This document shows positions 1-7,467 of a stretch of DNA of 11,943 bases, piece by piece. The notes under the pieces were generated by a model. That model was not told where the DNA came from and did no database searches. It was given only the letters and a program-made list of their open reading frames with translations. The position numbers and the translations under genes were made by a program. The stretch spans positions 9,507 through 21,449 of the forward strand of contig NZAX01000051.1 of NCBI GenBank assembly GCA_002687665.1, given 5' to 3'. Origin of the DNA: Flavobacteriaceae bacterium. Its GTDB lineage: Bacteria; Bacteroidota; Bacteroidia; Flavobacteriales; Flavobacteriaceae. Within the stretch, counting starts at the first letter, position 1. Every line of letters starts with the position of its first letter.

Positions 1-1335
1 TCTTTTATCTACTTCTATTTCTGCAAGGTTATTCCTTTCACCGATGTCGTGTTTAAGATTATAAAGTTCAATCCCTTGATCTTCAAAATAATAGTGCAAT
101 TTCCAGTCCCCTTTTCTGATCACAGAGCCGGGTCGAGTTCTAAAAAGTGAATCTCTGTTTTCATTGTCTTTGATGTCGTAGCCCTGAAGGTAAATGGGAA
201 AGTGCCAGAAAAAAGATCTTTCTTCAACAAATTTATTTTGGGTCAACAAAGGCAGAAGAGAGTGACCGTCCAAATCGTTTTCCATACTGTGATCCCCTGT
301 AAGATGCATTAGGGTGGGAAAGATATCGAGATGTGAAATGGTTGTTTGGGTATTTTTCCCAGGACTGATTTTATTTTTCCACATAAAGAAAAAAGGCACT
401 CTAATACCTCCTTCATAGTAACTTCCTTTTCCTGCTCTCAGGGGTTTTTGCATGGTGATTTTTCCGTAATAACCTCCGTTATCGGAAGTAAAAATGATGA
501 ATGTGTTGTCAAAAAGTTTTCGCTTTTTGAGCTTTTCAACCATCAGCCCAATGTTGCGGTCAAGATTTTCAACCATGGTAGCGTATTTAGGATTTTTTTG
601 GCCTTTGTAAGGAGACTTCTTTTCATATTTATACATAAGGGAATCGACCGGATGAATGGGCGTATGGACAGCATAGGGAGAGTAATTTAAAAAGAAGGGG
701 CCGTTGACATCGTCCAGAAACAACAAAGTTTTTTCCATAATCAGATCGGTCAAATATTCACTTTTACCTCTTTCTATTATGACTTGATTATTTTTGTTTT
801 CGTATGGTGGATAATAACTTCCAGGAGCTCCATCTGGTCCTCCAGCAATATTTATATCAAAGCCATATTCCAAAGGTTCATTACTGAGGTGCCATTTCCC
901 GGAATGGCAGGTGGTGTATCCTTGTTGTTTAAACTTTTGGGAAAGGGTGGTGAATTTTTTATCCAATACTGTAGTATTCTTGATTGGAATCAACTTACGA
1001 TCGGATGCTTTCCCACGATCTGAATTGGCTACAGTATAAATTTGATGTCTTGTGGTCCATTTTCCAGAATGAATAGATGCCCTACTGGGTGCACAATTTG
1101 CAGATGCAGCATAGCCTTGGGTAAAAACCAACCCCTGAGAAGCCAAGGCATCAATATTAGGCGTGTCATAATATTCACTGCCCATAAAACTCGCGTCATT
1201 CCATCCCATATCATCGATATTAATCAAAACAACATTGGGTGGGTTTAAACGCTTATTATCAGAAGTACAGGAGAAAAATGTAATCATCATTACCGTCAGG
1301 ATTACAATGACTGAAGTGTGAATTTGTTTTTTCAT
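1..1335 (-). CDS. S1-family sulfatase, lipoprotein, 3' end cut by the window
   Basis: Formylglycine-dependent sulfatase that hydrolyses sulfate esters, probably in the periplasm or on the outer membrane. The frame is open from ATG at 1335 to base 1 (445 residues, no stop), so only a C-terminal piece is missing. The leader MKKQIHTSVIVIL... ends in FFSC, with Cys23 as the likely lipid-modified residue. Visible active-site parts: metal Asp41-Asp42, the CAPSR motif with Cys81 as the formylglycine precursor and Arg85, GKWH with Lys147 and His149, His224 in VHTP, DNG at 285-287, and Lys303 before EGGIRVP. All canonical S1 catalytic residues are present. The C-terminal part (RKGDWKLHYY, ELYNL) is the usual S1 C-terminal subdomain. 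It is divergent from the next sulfatase. The GGPDGAPGSYY segment near residue 166 recalls some marine galactan sulfatases, but I cannot assign the substrate or subfamily from sequence alone. Confidence 0.93.
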   Translation of the reverse strand, partial: MKKQIHTSVIVILTVMMITFFSCTSDNKRLNPPNVVLINIDDMGWNDASFMGSEYYDTPNIDALASQGLVFTQGYAASANCAPSRASIHSGKWTTRHQIYTVANSDRGKASDRKLIPIKNTTVLDKKFTTLSQKFKQQGYTTCHSGKWHLSNEPLEYGFDINIAGGPDGAPGSYYPPYENKNNQVIIERGKSEYLTDLIMEKTLLFLDDVNGPFFLNYSPYAVHTPIHPVDSLMYKYEKKSPYKGQKNPKYATMVENLDRNIGLMVEKLKKRKLFDNTFIIFTSDNGGYYGKITMQKPLRAGKGSYYEGGIRVPFFFMWKNKISPGKNTQTTISHLDIFPTLMHLTGDHSMENDLDGHSLLPLLTQNKFVEERSFFWHFPIYLQGYDIKDNENRDSLFRTRPGSVIRKGDWKLHYYFEDQGIELYNLKHDIGERNNLAEIEVDKR

Positions 1336-1425
1336 TCTTGAGGTTTTAGTTAATTAAAGTAAAAAAAATCAGTCAATGAGATGGCAAAAAAGAATTTATT
1401 AATTTGGGGTCAAAAGCAATTAAGT

Positions 1426-1458
1426 CTAAACTAATTGTATTTTAAAGTTTATTGCAAA
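1426..1458 (-). promoter_or_regulatory. Candidate Bacteroidota-type promoter for the leftward sulfatase
   Basis: On the minus strand, TTTG (1458-1455) is followed after 21 bp by TAGTTTAG (1433-1426). This resembles the Bacteroidota primary-sigma pattern TTTG-N19-21-TAnnTTTG, with one mismatch in the -7 box. Transcription would begin near 1419 and leave a leader of about 85 nt before the ATG at 1335. It lies in the 134-bp spacer between two divergent sulfatase genes. No equally good box was found for the rightward gene. Such AT-rich DNA gives chance matches, so this is tentative. Confidence 0.3.
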
Positions 1459-1469
1459 ACCTAGAAGCT

Positions 1470-3017
1470 ATGAAAAAAACAAATGTATATCTGTTGTGTA
1501 TCACCATTGTTTTAATCGCATGTAACTCAATTGATAAAAAAAAACCCGACATACTTTTTGTTATTTCAGATGATCAATCCTATCCACACACCAGTATCTA
1601 TGGTACCAAGTGGATCAATACTCCAGGCTTTGACCGAGTAGCCCAAGAGGGCTTATTGTTTACACAAGCCTATACCACCAACGCAAAATGTTCCCCCTCA
1701 AGATCTTCAATACTAACCGGAAGAAACAGCTGGCTTTTGGAAGAGGCAACCAACCACGTTCCCTATTTTCCGGAAAAATTCACCACCTTCCCAGAGGTGC
1801 TCAAAAGCAACGGCTATAAAACCGGTTTTACGGGAAAAGGATGGGCCCCGGGTGTGGCCATGAAGGGTGGAAAAAAAAGAAATTTGATCGGAGAGGTTTA
1901 CCGTGAAAAGAAATTAACCCCCCCTGCCACTTTTATCAGTAATGTTGATTACTTCGAAAATTTTAAGCTTTTTCTCAATGAAAAATCTGAGGATCAAGCC
2001 TTTTTCTTTTGGGTCGGCGGACACGAACCTCACAGGGCCTATGAGTATGAGGTAGGCCTTCGAAAGGGAAAGAAAAACATCAATGAAATTGATAGGGTAC
2101 CCGATTTTTGGCCTGACTCCGAAAATGTGAGAACCGATATGCTGGACTATGCTTTTGAAGTGGAGTACTTTGACAGCCACTTGGTCAATGTCATAGAGGA
2201 ATTGGAAAAAAGAAATTTATTGGACAATACCATCATCGTGGTTACTTCCGACAATGGAATGCCTTTTCCCCGGATCAAAGGACAGGTCTATCCATTTGAC
2301 AATCGCTTGCCTTTGGCAATTCGCTGGGGTAAGGGCATAAAAAATCCGGGAAGAGTAATCAGCGATTACTTTAGCTTTTCAGACTTTGCACCTACCTTTT
2401 TAGATTTGGCAGGTATTGGTGAAACAAATCATGATATGGAACCCTTTTCAGGAAAAAGCTGGAGAACTGTATTTGACAACCGCCTCGATGAAAATCCAAG
2501 ACCGTTCGTGATTTTAGGTAAAGAGCGTCATGATGTGGGTCGGGAAAATGACCATGGCTATCCGGTGAGGGGTATTCTGGAAGGAAAGTATTTTTACAGC
2601 CAAAATTTTAAACCGGAACGTTGGCCTGCCGGAAATCCAGAAACAGGTTACCTCAATACTGACGGTAGCCCCACCAAAACTGAAATTTTGAACCTCCACC
2701 GCAAAGGGAAAGATTCAACCTATTGGAATTACGCCTTTGGCAAACGACCACAGGAAGAGTTGTACGACATTGAAAATGATCCTCAATGCCTCAAAAACTT
2801 AGCTTTTGACGAAAGTTATTCTTCACTAAAAGAAACTTTGAAAGAAAAAATGATTGGGGATTTAAAGCGACAAGGTGACCCCAGGGTGTTGGGCAATGGA
2901 GATGTATTTGATCAATATCCTTATTCAGGGGAAAATGTAAAAGACTTTTACAATCGTTACATGGGTGGAGAAGAAATCAAAACCCATTGGGTCAATGCCA
3001 CAGATTTTGAGAAATAA
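1470..3017 (+). CDS. S1-family sulfatase, sulfamidase (heparan N-sulfatase)-like lipoprotein
   Basis: Predicted secreted sulfatase of 515 residues. I chose ATG at 1470 because it gives a classic lipoprotein leader ending in LIAC with Cys18; an in-frame TTG at 1452 only adds six residues before it. Motifs: metal Asp34-Asp35, CSPSR with formylglycine precursor Cys74 and Arg78 followed by SSILTGR, His185 and His188 in GGHEPHR, DNG at 261-263, and Lys270. The DNGMPFP stretch and the PHR motif resemble the SGSH/sulfamidase group (S1_8-like), which in characterised members cleaves N-sulfate from glucosamine; the actual substrate here is unknown. Oddity: the usual K-x-H after the first third of the protein is Lys123-Gly-Trp125 (GKGW), so the common catalytic His is replaced. 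I recall GKGWGPG in other Bacteroidota sulfatases, so this is probably a subfamily trait. It is convergent with the next sulfatase, 29 bp apart, with no clear terminator between. Confidence 0.93.
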   Translation: MKKTNVYLLCITIVLIACNSIDKKKPDILFVISDDQSYPHTSIYGTKWINTPGFDRVAQEGLLFTQAYTTNAKCSPSRSSILTGRNSWLLEEATNHVPYFPEKFTTFPEVLKSNGYKTGFTGKGWAPGVAMKGGKKRNLIGEVYREKKLTPPATFISNVDYFENFKLFLNEKSEDQAFFFWVGGHEPHRAYEYEVGLRKGKKNINEIDRVPDFWPDSENVRTDMLDYAFEVEYFDSHLVNVIEELEKRNLLDNTIIVVTSDNGMPFPRIKGQVYPFDNRLPLAIRWGKGIKNPGRVISDYFSFSDFAPTFLDLAGIGETNHDMEPFSGKSWRTVFDNRLDENPRPFVILGKERHDVGRENDHGYPVRGILEGKYFYSQNFKPERWPAGNPETGYLNTDGSPTKTEILNLHRKGKDSTYWNYAFGKRPQEELYDIENDPQCLKNLAFDESYSSLKETLKEKMIGDLKRQGDPRVLGNGDVFDQYPYSGENVKDFYNRYMGGEEIKTHWVNATDFEK

Positions 3018-3046
3018 GAAGCTAAGATTTTAAAAAGGGTTTTGAA

Positions 3047-4573
3047 TTAATTCTCCAAAATAGGTATTCTAAATTTTTCCTGTTTAGGAGTTGTATGGGC
3101 TTGATCCATAAAGTTTTCAATCTTTTGGACAATTTCGGGATATTGAACCGCTAAATCGTTTTGCTCTTTTGGGTCAGTAGAGAGATCATATAATGCGAGA
3201 GCTGTAGAGCCTTTAAACAGATTTTTTTTGATCCCTTTCCAATTATCCATTCTTACAGCTTGTTGTCCTCCATAAGCAGGGAACTCCCAATATAAATAAT
3301 CGTGTTTTTTTTGTGGTTTTTCAATAAGTGATGGATAGTAACTGATCCCATCAATAGGATAAGGAGGCTCCACACCTAAAATTTCACAGACCGTAGCATA
3401 ATAATCATAAAATGTACTAGGATGGTCTGAAAGTCTCCCACCATTGATTTTATCTGGCCATGTTGCAATCGTAGGAACTCTAATCCCTCCCTCATTGACA
3501 TTGCCTTTGACAGTATTTTTTGAGTTGACAAAAATACCGGTGCTATTAAAAAAGTGAATATCCGCTTGTTCATCTTTATGAGTAGGTCCATTGTCACTTG
3601 AGAATACAATAAAAGTATTTTTATATACCCCCATCTCTTTTAGTTTGGCTATAATATCTCCTACCTGTTCATCCAAATAGGAGATCATTGCAGCATAAGT
3701 TGCCTTTGGAGTAAGGTTGGGATAATAGCCTTTATCTCCCAAATATGGGTCTTCAGGCCCCAATTTATCTCTGTAATAATCTACCCAATTTTTTGGAGCC
3801 TGCAAGGGTAAGTGCGGCAAAGGACTGGCATAGTAGAGAAAAAATTTTTGATCTTTACAACGATCCAAAAACTGCATGGCTTCAAGGTGCATCAGTTCAG
3901 GTGCATAGTCATTTTGATGGTAAATTGCATAGCTATTTTCATCATAAGGATCAAGACCATCGTCGAGTTTTCCTTTGTTTACAATTGTATTGTTTAGTAT
4001 ATGACGTTCATCGTTTCTCCATAGGTGTGAGGGATAAAGATTATGAGCTTGCCGTTGACAATTGTAGCCATAGAAAAAATCAAATCCCTTCTTATTGGGA
4101 ATACTGTTGGTATTTGGTGCTCCAAGACCCCACTTACCTATCATTCCTGTTTGATAGCCTTGCGATTTAAATACACTGGCAATAGTTACAATGGAATCTG
4201 GCATAGGTCGCTGTCCCTCCAAATTGGGATTTTCGTACATAGATTTAAAACTCCAAACATCTCCTCTCTCTTTCCATTCACTATTCCCTCTAACGGGATT
4301 ATTTCCGGTATGAAGTCCAGTCATCAAAACCGCCCTTGCAGGGGCACAAACGGGAGCTCCACTGTAGTGATCTGTCAAGATCATACCCTCTCTGGCTAAT
4401 CGATCAATATTTGGGGTTTCGATCCATTTTTGACCCTGAATCCCAATTTCTCCATATCCAAGATCATCTGCGAGGATAAAGATAAAATTAGGTGTTTCGT
4501 AGGTACTAATATTATGTTGCTCACAAGAATTTAACAATATTACAAATGCATAGGTTAAATAGAATTTTTTCAT
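3047..4573 (-). CDS. S1-family arylsulfatase, lipoprotein
   Basis: Predicted secreted sulfatase of 508 residues. ATG at 4573 was preferred over an in-frame TTG at 4579 because it gives a compact MKKFYLTY leader ending in LNSC (lipid-modified Cys17). Motifs: Asp36-Asp37 metal ligands, CAPAR with formylglycine precursor Cys76 and Arg80 followed by AVLMTG, GKWGLG around Lys147, the segment GYNCQRQAH near 169-177, His254 in PLPHLP, DNG at 327-329, Lys356, and NEGGIRVP. The formylglycine motif has Ala where Ser is usual, which the maturation motif CxPxR tolerates. The GKWGLG and YNCQRQAH segments mark a large arylsulfatase group common in Bacteroidota and Planctomycetes, often labelled arylsulfatase A or N-acetylgalactosamine-6-sulfatase; the substrate is not deducible. 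It is the second gene of a two-gene unit, 11 bp after the preceding sulfatase, so co-transcription is likely. Confidence 0.93.
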   Translation of the reverse strand: MKKFYLTYAFVILLNSCEQHNISTYETPNFIFILADDLGYGEIGIQGQKWIETPNIDRLAREGMILTDHYSGAPVCAPARAVLMTGLHTGNNPVRGNSEWKERGDVWSFKSMYENPNLEGQRPMPDSIVTIASVFKSQGYQTGMIGKWGLGAPNTNSIPNKKGFDFFYGYNCQRQAHNLYPSHLWRNDERHILNNTIVNKGKLDDGLDPYDENSYAIYHQNDYAPELMHLEAMQFLDRCKDQKFFLYYASPLPHLPLQAPKNWVDYYRDKLGPEDPYLGDKGYYPNLTPKATYAAMISYLDEQVGDIIAKLKEMGVYKNTFIVFSSDNGPTHKDEQADIHFFNSTGIFVNSKNTVKGNVNEGGIRVPTIATWPDKINGGRLSDHPSTFYDYYATVCEILGVEPPYPIDGISYYPSLIEKPQKKHDYLYWEFPAYGGQQAVRMDNWKGIKKNLFKGSTALALYDLSTDPKEQNDLAVQYPEIVQKIENFMDQAHTTPKQEKFRIPILEN

Positions 4574-4584
4574 GAACAATGAAA

Positions 4585-6129
4585 TTAAAAAGGTCCTTTA
4601 TTGTTGTTCTTTATAGCCATTGAAGCTTTACCGGGCATTTCCCCTCTGATCCCGTGATGGGAAGTTCTGTTAGATTTATTATTGCCATTTCTATCTTTAA
4701 TATCAGTATTGACAGGCTCTCTGTAATACCAATCCAAAGTAATATTTTCTGGCAGGTCATCTCCTGTTGTAATGACCCATTCTTTCAGCTTCTGTTTTAA
4801 TTCCTCGTATGCTGAGGGGATATGATCCCCTAACATGAGGTTTTTATATTGATAGGGATCAATACTTAGGTCATAGAGCTCCTCCACTTGGCGTGGTGCT
4901 TCAAATATCTCAGCCTGTTTTTTTGTAATGGTTCCATTCAGCTGTGCTTCTTTTAGTTCTTTATAAGAAGTACTGTTTATAGCATCTAAAGGCCCTCTTT
5001 GAGCAAACTGAGGGCGAGAATTGACGATGTACATATATCGGTCGTTTCTGACCATACGCTCATGAGCTTCATAGTCGTGCCAATTATGTTCTGCAAAAAC
5101 ATAATTTCGAAATTTTTTTTCGGATTTAAGGATTAGGTTTTTAAAACTTACTCCTTGAAAATGATCTATCTCATCAATTCCCGCCAAATCGACCAAGGTT
5201 GGGGCAATATCAACAGCACTGATTAAACTCTGACTCAACTTGTTTTTTGTTATACTTAATTTAGGATAGTGAATGATAAAGGGGGTTTTAACACCTTGAT
5301 CATTTACTCGAGTTTTACTATGTGGAAATGGCCTACCGTTATCTGCCATTACAATGATTATAGTATTTTCATAGATCTCTTTTTGTTTTAACTTTCTAAC
5401 AACACTTCCTATGTGATAATCAAAGCGTGTAATTTCATCATAGTAGTGGGCTAAATCTTGTTTTGTTTCATCTCCATCAATCAGATACTCGGGTACTTTT
5501 ATACTACTAGGAGGATGTGTTCCAGAGAACTGATTTCTGCCCCAACCTCTATGGGCATCTATGGCCGCCAACCACATAAAAAAAGGTTGATCATCGGGAA
5601 GACTATCAACTGCCTGATCCCAATAGCCCTCACCCCCTAAACCATTAATTTTTCGGTCTTCGTGTACCTGGTCAAACCCTCGTCTTGCATAATCTCCCAT
5701 ATGAAATTTACCGGCTTGTAGGGTGAAATAACCTTTGGATTTCAGAATTTCGGGAAGAGAGATCATTTCGACCGGAGGGCTGGTATGTAATTCTGCAGCA
5801 CCAGTATTGTGGGGATACCTCCCCATTATTATGGAGTTTCTGCTGGGACTACAAGAGCTAGTTGTCAAATAGGCGTTTTTAAATATAATTCCTTCTTCTG
5901 CTAATCCATCAATATTGGGGGTATGAACCTGTTTATTTCCATAGCAACCCAAATCATCCCAACTGACGTCATCAGCAATAAAAATAATCATATTGGGTAG
6001 TTGTAATGATTCTTCTGCTTTAGAATTTTTTAGTGCGCAACTATATGAAAGTAAAAGAAAACAAATTAAAACTACTCCTTTGCGAGAATAGACGGGCGAA
6101 GTTATCTTTTTAGAATTGGTGTTTGACAT
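4585..6129 (-). CDS. S1-family sulfatase, sulfamidase-like, secreted
   Basis: Predicted exported sulfatase of 514 residues, first gene of a unit with the arylsulfatase 11 bp downstream. The start is ATG at 6129; no later start precedes the hydrophobic segment. The leader is long, with a polar stretch of about 17 residues, then VVLICFLLL and SYSC at Cys31, a less typical lipobox, so lipidation is uncertain. Motifs: metal Asp53-Asp54, CSPSR with formylglycine precursor Cys93 and Arg97 then NSIIMGR, Lys141-Phe-His143 in AGKFH, His193 in DAHRGWG, DNG at 263-265 in DNGRPFP, then HSKTR and KTPF. The DNGRPFP and KTPF pattern is typical of heparan N-sulfatase-like (S1_8-like) proteins. Unlike the other sulfamidase-like gene here, it keeps the K-x-H histidine. 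The tail, rich in Asn, Lys and Gly after about residue 475, is low in recognisable structure. Substrate unknown; GAG or algal glycans are both possible. Confidence 0.93.
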   Translation of the reverse strand: MSNTNSKKITSPVYSRKGVVLICFLLLSYSCALKNSKAEESLQLPNMIIFIADDVSWDDLGCYGNKQVHTPNIDGLAEEGIIFKNAYLTTSSCSPSRNSIIMGRYPHNTGAAELHTSPPVEMISLPEILKSKGYFTLQAGKFHMGDYARRGFDQVHEDRKINGLGGEGYWDQAVDSLPDDQPFFMWLAAIDAHRGWGRNQFSGTHPPSSIKVPEYLIDGDETKQDLAHYYDEITRFDYHIGSVVRKLKQKEIYENTIIIVMADNGRPFPHSKTRVNDQGVKTPFIIHYPKLSITKNKLSQSLISAVDIAPTLVDLAGIDEIDHFQGVSFKNLILKSEKKFRNYVFAEHNWHDYEAHERMVRNDRYMYIVNSRPQFAQRGPLDAINSTSYKELKEAQLNGTITKKQAEIFEAPRQVEELYDLSIDPYQYKNLMLGDHIPSAYEELKQKLKEWVITTGDDLPENITLDWYYREPVNTDIKDRNGNNKSNRTSHHGIRGEMPGKASMAIKNNNKGPF

Positions 6130-6159
6130 AATTTGACTCTAAATTAGCTAAAAAATTAA

Positions 6160-6179
6160 GGGTTTTAATTATAATACCC
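6160..6179 (-). terminator. Weak candidate terminator hairpin downstream of the YjbQ gene
   Basis: On the minus strand, GGGT...ACCC arms form an imperfect stem: about seven of eight positions pair, around a minimal loop. After a short gap comes a run of six T (6155-6150). It lies 54 bp after the YjbQ-family stop and 30 bp before the sulfatase ATG at 6129. It could end the YjbQ transcript, or be chance pairing in an AT-rich spacer. No clear Bacteroidota promoter for the sulfatase unit was found in the 104-bp spacer 6130-6233. Confidence 0.25.
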
Positions 6180-6233
6180 AGCCAGTTTACAATTTTATAC
6201 AGTAAAACTTCATAATTAATAATTTGTAATCCC

Positions 6234-6644
6234 TTATAATTCACCAACAATGGTAATTACCAATTGTCTTGCACCTGCACGGTTTCTGTGTTCACAGAGA
6301 TAAATTCCTTGCCAAGTGCCTAACAGCAGTTGCCCGTTTTGAAGGGGGATATTTACACTACTACCCAAAAGACTGCTTTTTATATGAGAGGTCATATCGT
6401 CAGGGCCTTCGAGAGTATGAAGAAAATAGTTGGCAGACTCTGGAACCAATACGTTGAAATGTGTTTCAAAATCTTCTCTTACGGTTGGGTCAGCATTTTC
6501 ATTTAGTGTCAAACTAGCCGAAGTATGTTTAATAAAAACATTTAACATACCACTCATTTGTGGTAATTCTCTGCTGATATATTTAGTTATTAAATGAAAT
6601 CCTCGAGAAAAGGGATTAAGGGTAATTTCTTTTTGAAAAATCAT
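6234..6644 (-). CDS. yjbQ: YjbQ/UPF0047 family protein (secondary thiamine-phosphate synthase family)
   Basis: Small soluble cytoplasmic protein of 136 residues, the normal length for this family. ATG at 6644 starts it as MIFQKEITL; an in-frame extension up to 6692 would add 16 residues not seen in the family and would run into the divergent gene. Diagnostic stretches: KHTSASLTLNENAD at 39-52, EGPDDM then HIKSSLLG at 79-94, and GTWQGIYLCEHR at 109-120. His40, His87 and His119 sit at the conserved positions believed to bind metal or ligand. Family knowledge: members form trimers, and some complement thiamine-phosphate synthase mutants weakly, but the true physiological role is unsettled. Nothing in the neighbourhood (sulfatases, phosphodiesterase, glycerol genes) concerns thiamine. 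It is separated from the sulfatase unit by 104 bp and diverges from the phosphodiesterase gene with a 31-bp gap. Confidence 0.93.
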   Translation of the reverse strand: MIFQKEITLNPFSRGFHLITKYISRELPQMSGMLNVFIKHTSASLTLNENADPTVREDFETHFNVLVPESANYFLHTLEGPDDMTSHIKSSLLGSSVNIPLQNGQLLLGTWQGIYLCEHRNRAGARQLVITIVGEL

Positions 6645-6657
6645 ATTCCTATTTTTG
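6626..6657 (+). promoter_or_regulatory. Candidate Bacteroidota-type promoter for the phosphodiesterase gene
   Basis: TATTTTTG at 6650-6657 is an exact match to the -7 pattern TAnnTTTG. Twenty bases upstream, TTTC at 6626-6629 is a one-mismatch -33 element. Transcription would begin near 6664 and give a leader of about 12 nt before ATG 6676, which also argues against the TTG at 6655 as a start. The -33 element lies inside the divergent YjbQ-family gene because the gap between the two genes is only 31 bp. Confidence 0.4.
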
Positions 6658-6675
6658 ATTAAATGTATACAAATA

Positions 6676-7467
6676 ATGATTTTTACACCCAATATTATTA
6701 CACCTAAAAACTTCGTTATTTTCTTAATGATTGTTCTATCATCAATTAGCTGTAATGATCCATATCGTCCATTAACTATAGGTCACCGAGGTGCAAAGGG
6801 CCATATTGCTGAAAACACTCTCCCTTCAATTGCAAAGGCTATTGAATTGGGTGTTGATGGCATTGAGATAGATATTTTCATTTGTAAATCAGGTGAATTG
6901 GTAGTTTTTCATGACAAAAAATTAGACCGGTTAACTAACTCCCATGGCTACATTGAAAGTTTGGAATACGATTCCATAAGAAAAATAAGCGTTTTGGGTG
7001 AACATAAAATCCCTACTCTGAATGAGGTGTTAGAATTAATCGATGGGAAAGTTTTTTTAAATATTGAATTAAAAGGCAGTGGGACGGCTGAACCAACCCA
7101 TAAACTTTTGACCCCTCTTCTAAAACAAAAAAAGTGGAAGGCAGATCAATTCATTATTTCAAGTTTTAACTGGGAGGAGCTTGAAATTTTTTATGGGCTT
7201 AATAAAAAAGTTCCCATTGCGATCCTTACTGGTTCTGACCCACTTGATGCAATACCAATAGCAAAGAAGCTTAATGCTCTTGCTATTAACCCCAGCTTTA
7301 GGGCTTTGAACATTAAAAATGTCAAAAAAATTCAAGAGGAAGGTTACAAAGTTTTTCCTTACACGATAAACGACCCAACAGATATTCAAAAAATATTGAC
7401 TTTAGAAGTAGATGGTATCATTACAGATTTTCCTGAGCGGGTGAGGCAAATTCTATCTACCAATTAA
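6676..7467 (+). CDS. Glycerophosphodiester phosphodiesterase (GDPD), exported, probable lipoprotein
   Basis: Hydrolyses glycerophosphodiesters (deacylated phospholipid head groups) to glycerol-3-phosphate and an alcohol. ATG at 6676 gives 263 residues: a hydrophobic leader at about 13-24, then SISC with Cys26 as possible lipidation site, so it should act outside the cytoplasm. The lipobox is not ideal and plain signal-peptidase-I cleavage is the alternative. GDPD motifs run in the family order: GHRG with His37-Arg38, AENT with Glu46-Asn47, EID with Glu64 and Asp66 (metal), FHD with His79 (acid/base), IELKG with Glu131 and Lys133, then ISSF, PYTIND and GIITDFPE near the C-terminus. All catalytic and metal residues are present in a compact single-domain form. 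It converges on glpF with overlapping stop codons, and its product feeds the same pathway as the neighbouring glp genes, but no glycerol-3-phosphate transporter is seen here. Confidence 0.93.
   Translation: MIFTPNIITPKNFVIFLMIVLSSISCNDPYRPLTIGHRGAKGHIAENTLPSIAKAIELGVDGIEIDIFICKSGELVVFHDKKLDRLTNSHGYIESLEYDSIRKISVLGEHKIPTLNEVLELIDGKVFLNIELKGSGTAEPTHKLLTPLLKQKKWKADQFIISSFNWEELEIFYGLNKKVPIAILTGSDPLDAIPIAKKLNALAINPSFRALNIKNVKKIQEEGYKVFPYTINDPTDIQKILTLEVDGIITDFPERVRQILSTN

Noticed and set aside
346..690. Open plus-strand frame of 114 codons opposite the first sulfatase; similar ones at 784-1023 and 1042-1248
   Set aside because: They lie antisense to a continuous sulfatase frame with all catalytic motifs and show no domain or sensible start context.
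1029..1214. Apparent frameshift or pseudogene in the first sulfatase, because a short minus-strand frame sits over its N-terminal part
   Set aside because: Translating the minus strand from 1335 gives one unbroken frame to base 1; the short frame is just another reading of the same DNA.
3018..3052. Bidirectional terminator between the convergent sulfatases (GAATTAATTC palindrome at 3043-3052)
   Set aside because: The palindrome has no loop and no GC stem and reaches into the stop region of the left-pointing gene; too weak to call.
3745..4399. Plus-strand open frames of up to 141 codons
   Set aside because: Antisense to the CAPAR sulfatase, whose conserved motifs cover the region; composition is that of reverse-complemented coding DNA.
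6645..6651. Shine-Dalgarno AGGA before the YjbQ ATG
   Set aside because: Only two bases separate it from the ATG, too close to act as a normal ribosome binding site.
6655..6675. Earlier TTG start for the phosphodiesterase
   Set aside because: It adds a polar stretch before the leader, nearly touches the divergent ATG, and lies inside the best -7 promoter box.
6664..6692. E. coli-style promoter on the minus strand for the YjbQ gene (TTGGGT, 17 bp, TATACA)
   Set aside because: Spacing is right, but the Bacteroidota primary sigma factor does not follow this consensus and such matches are common in AT-rich DNA.
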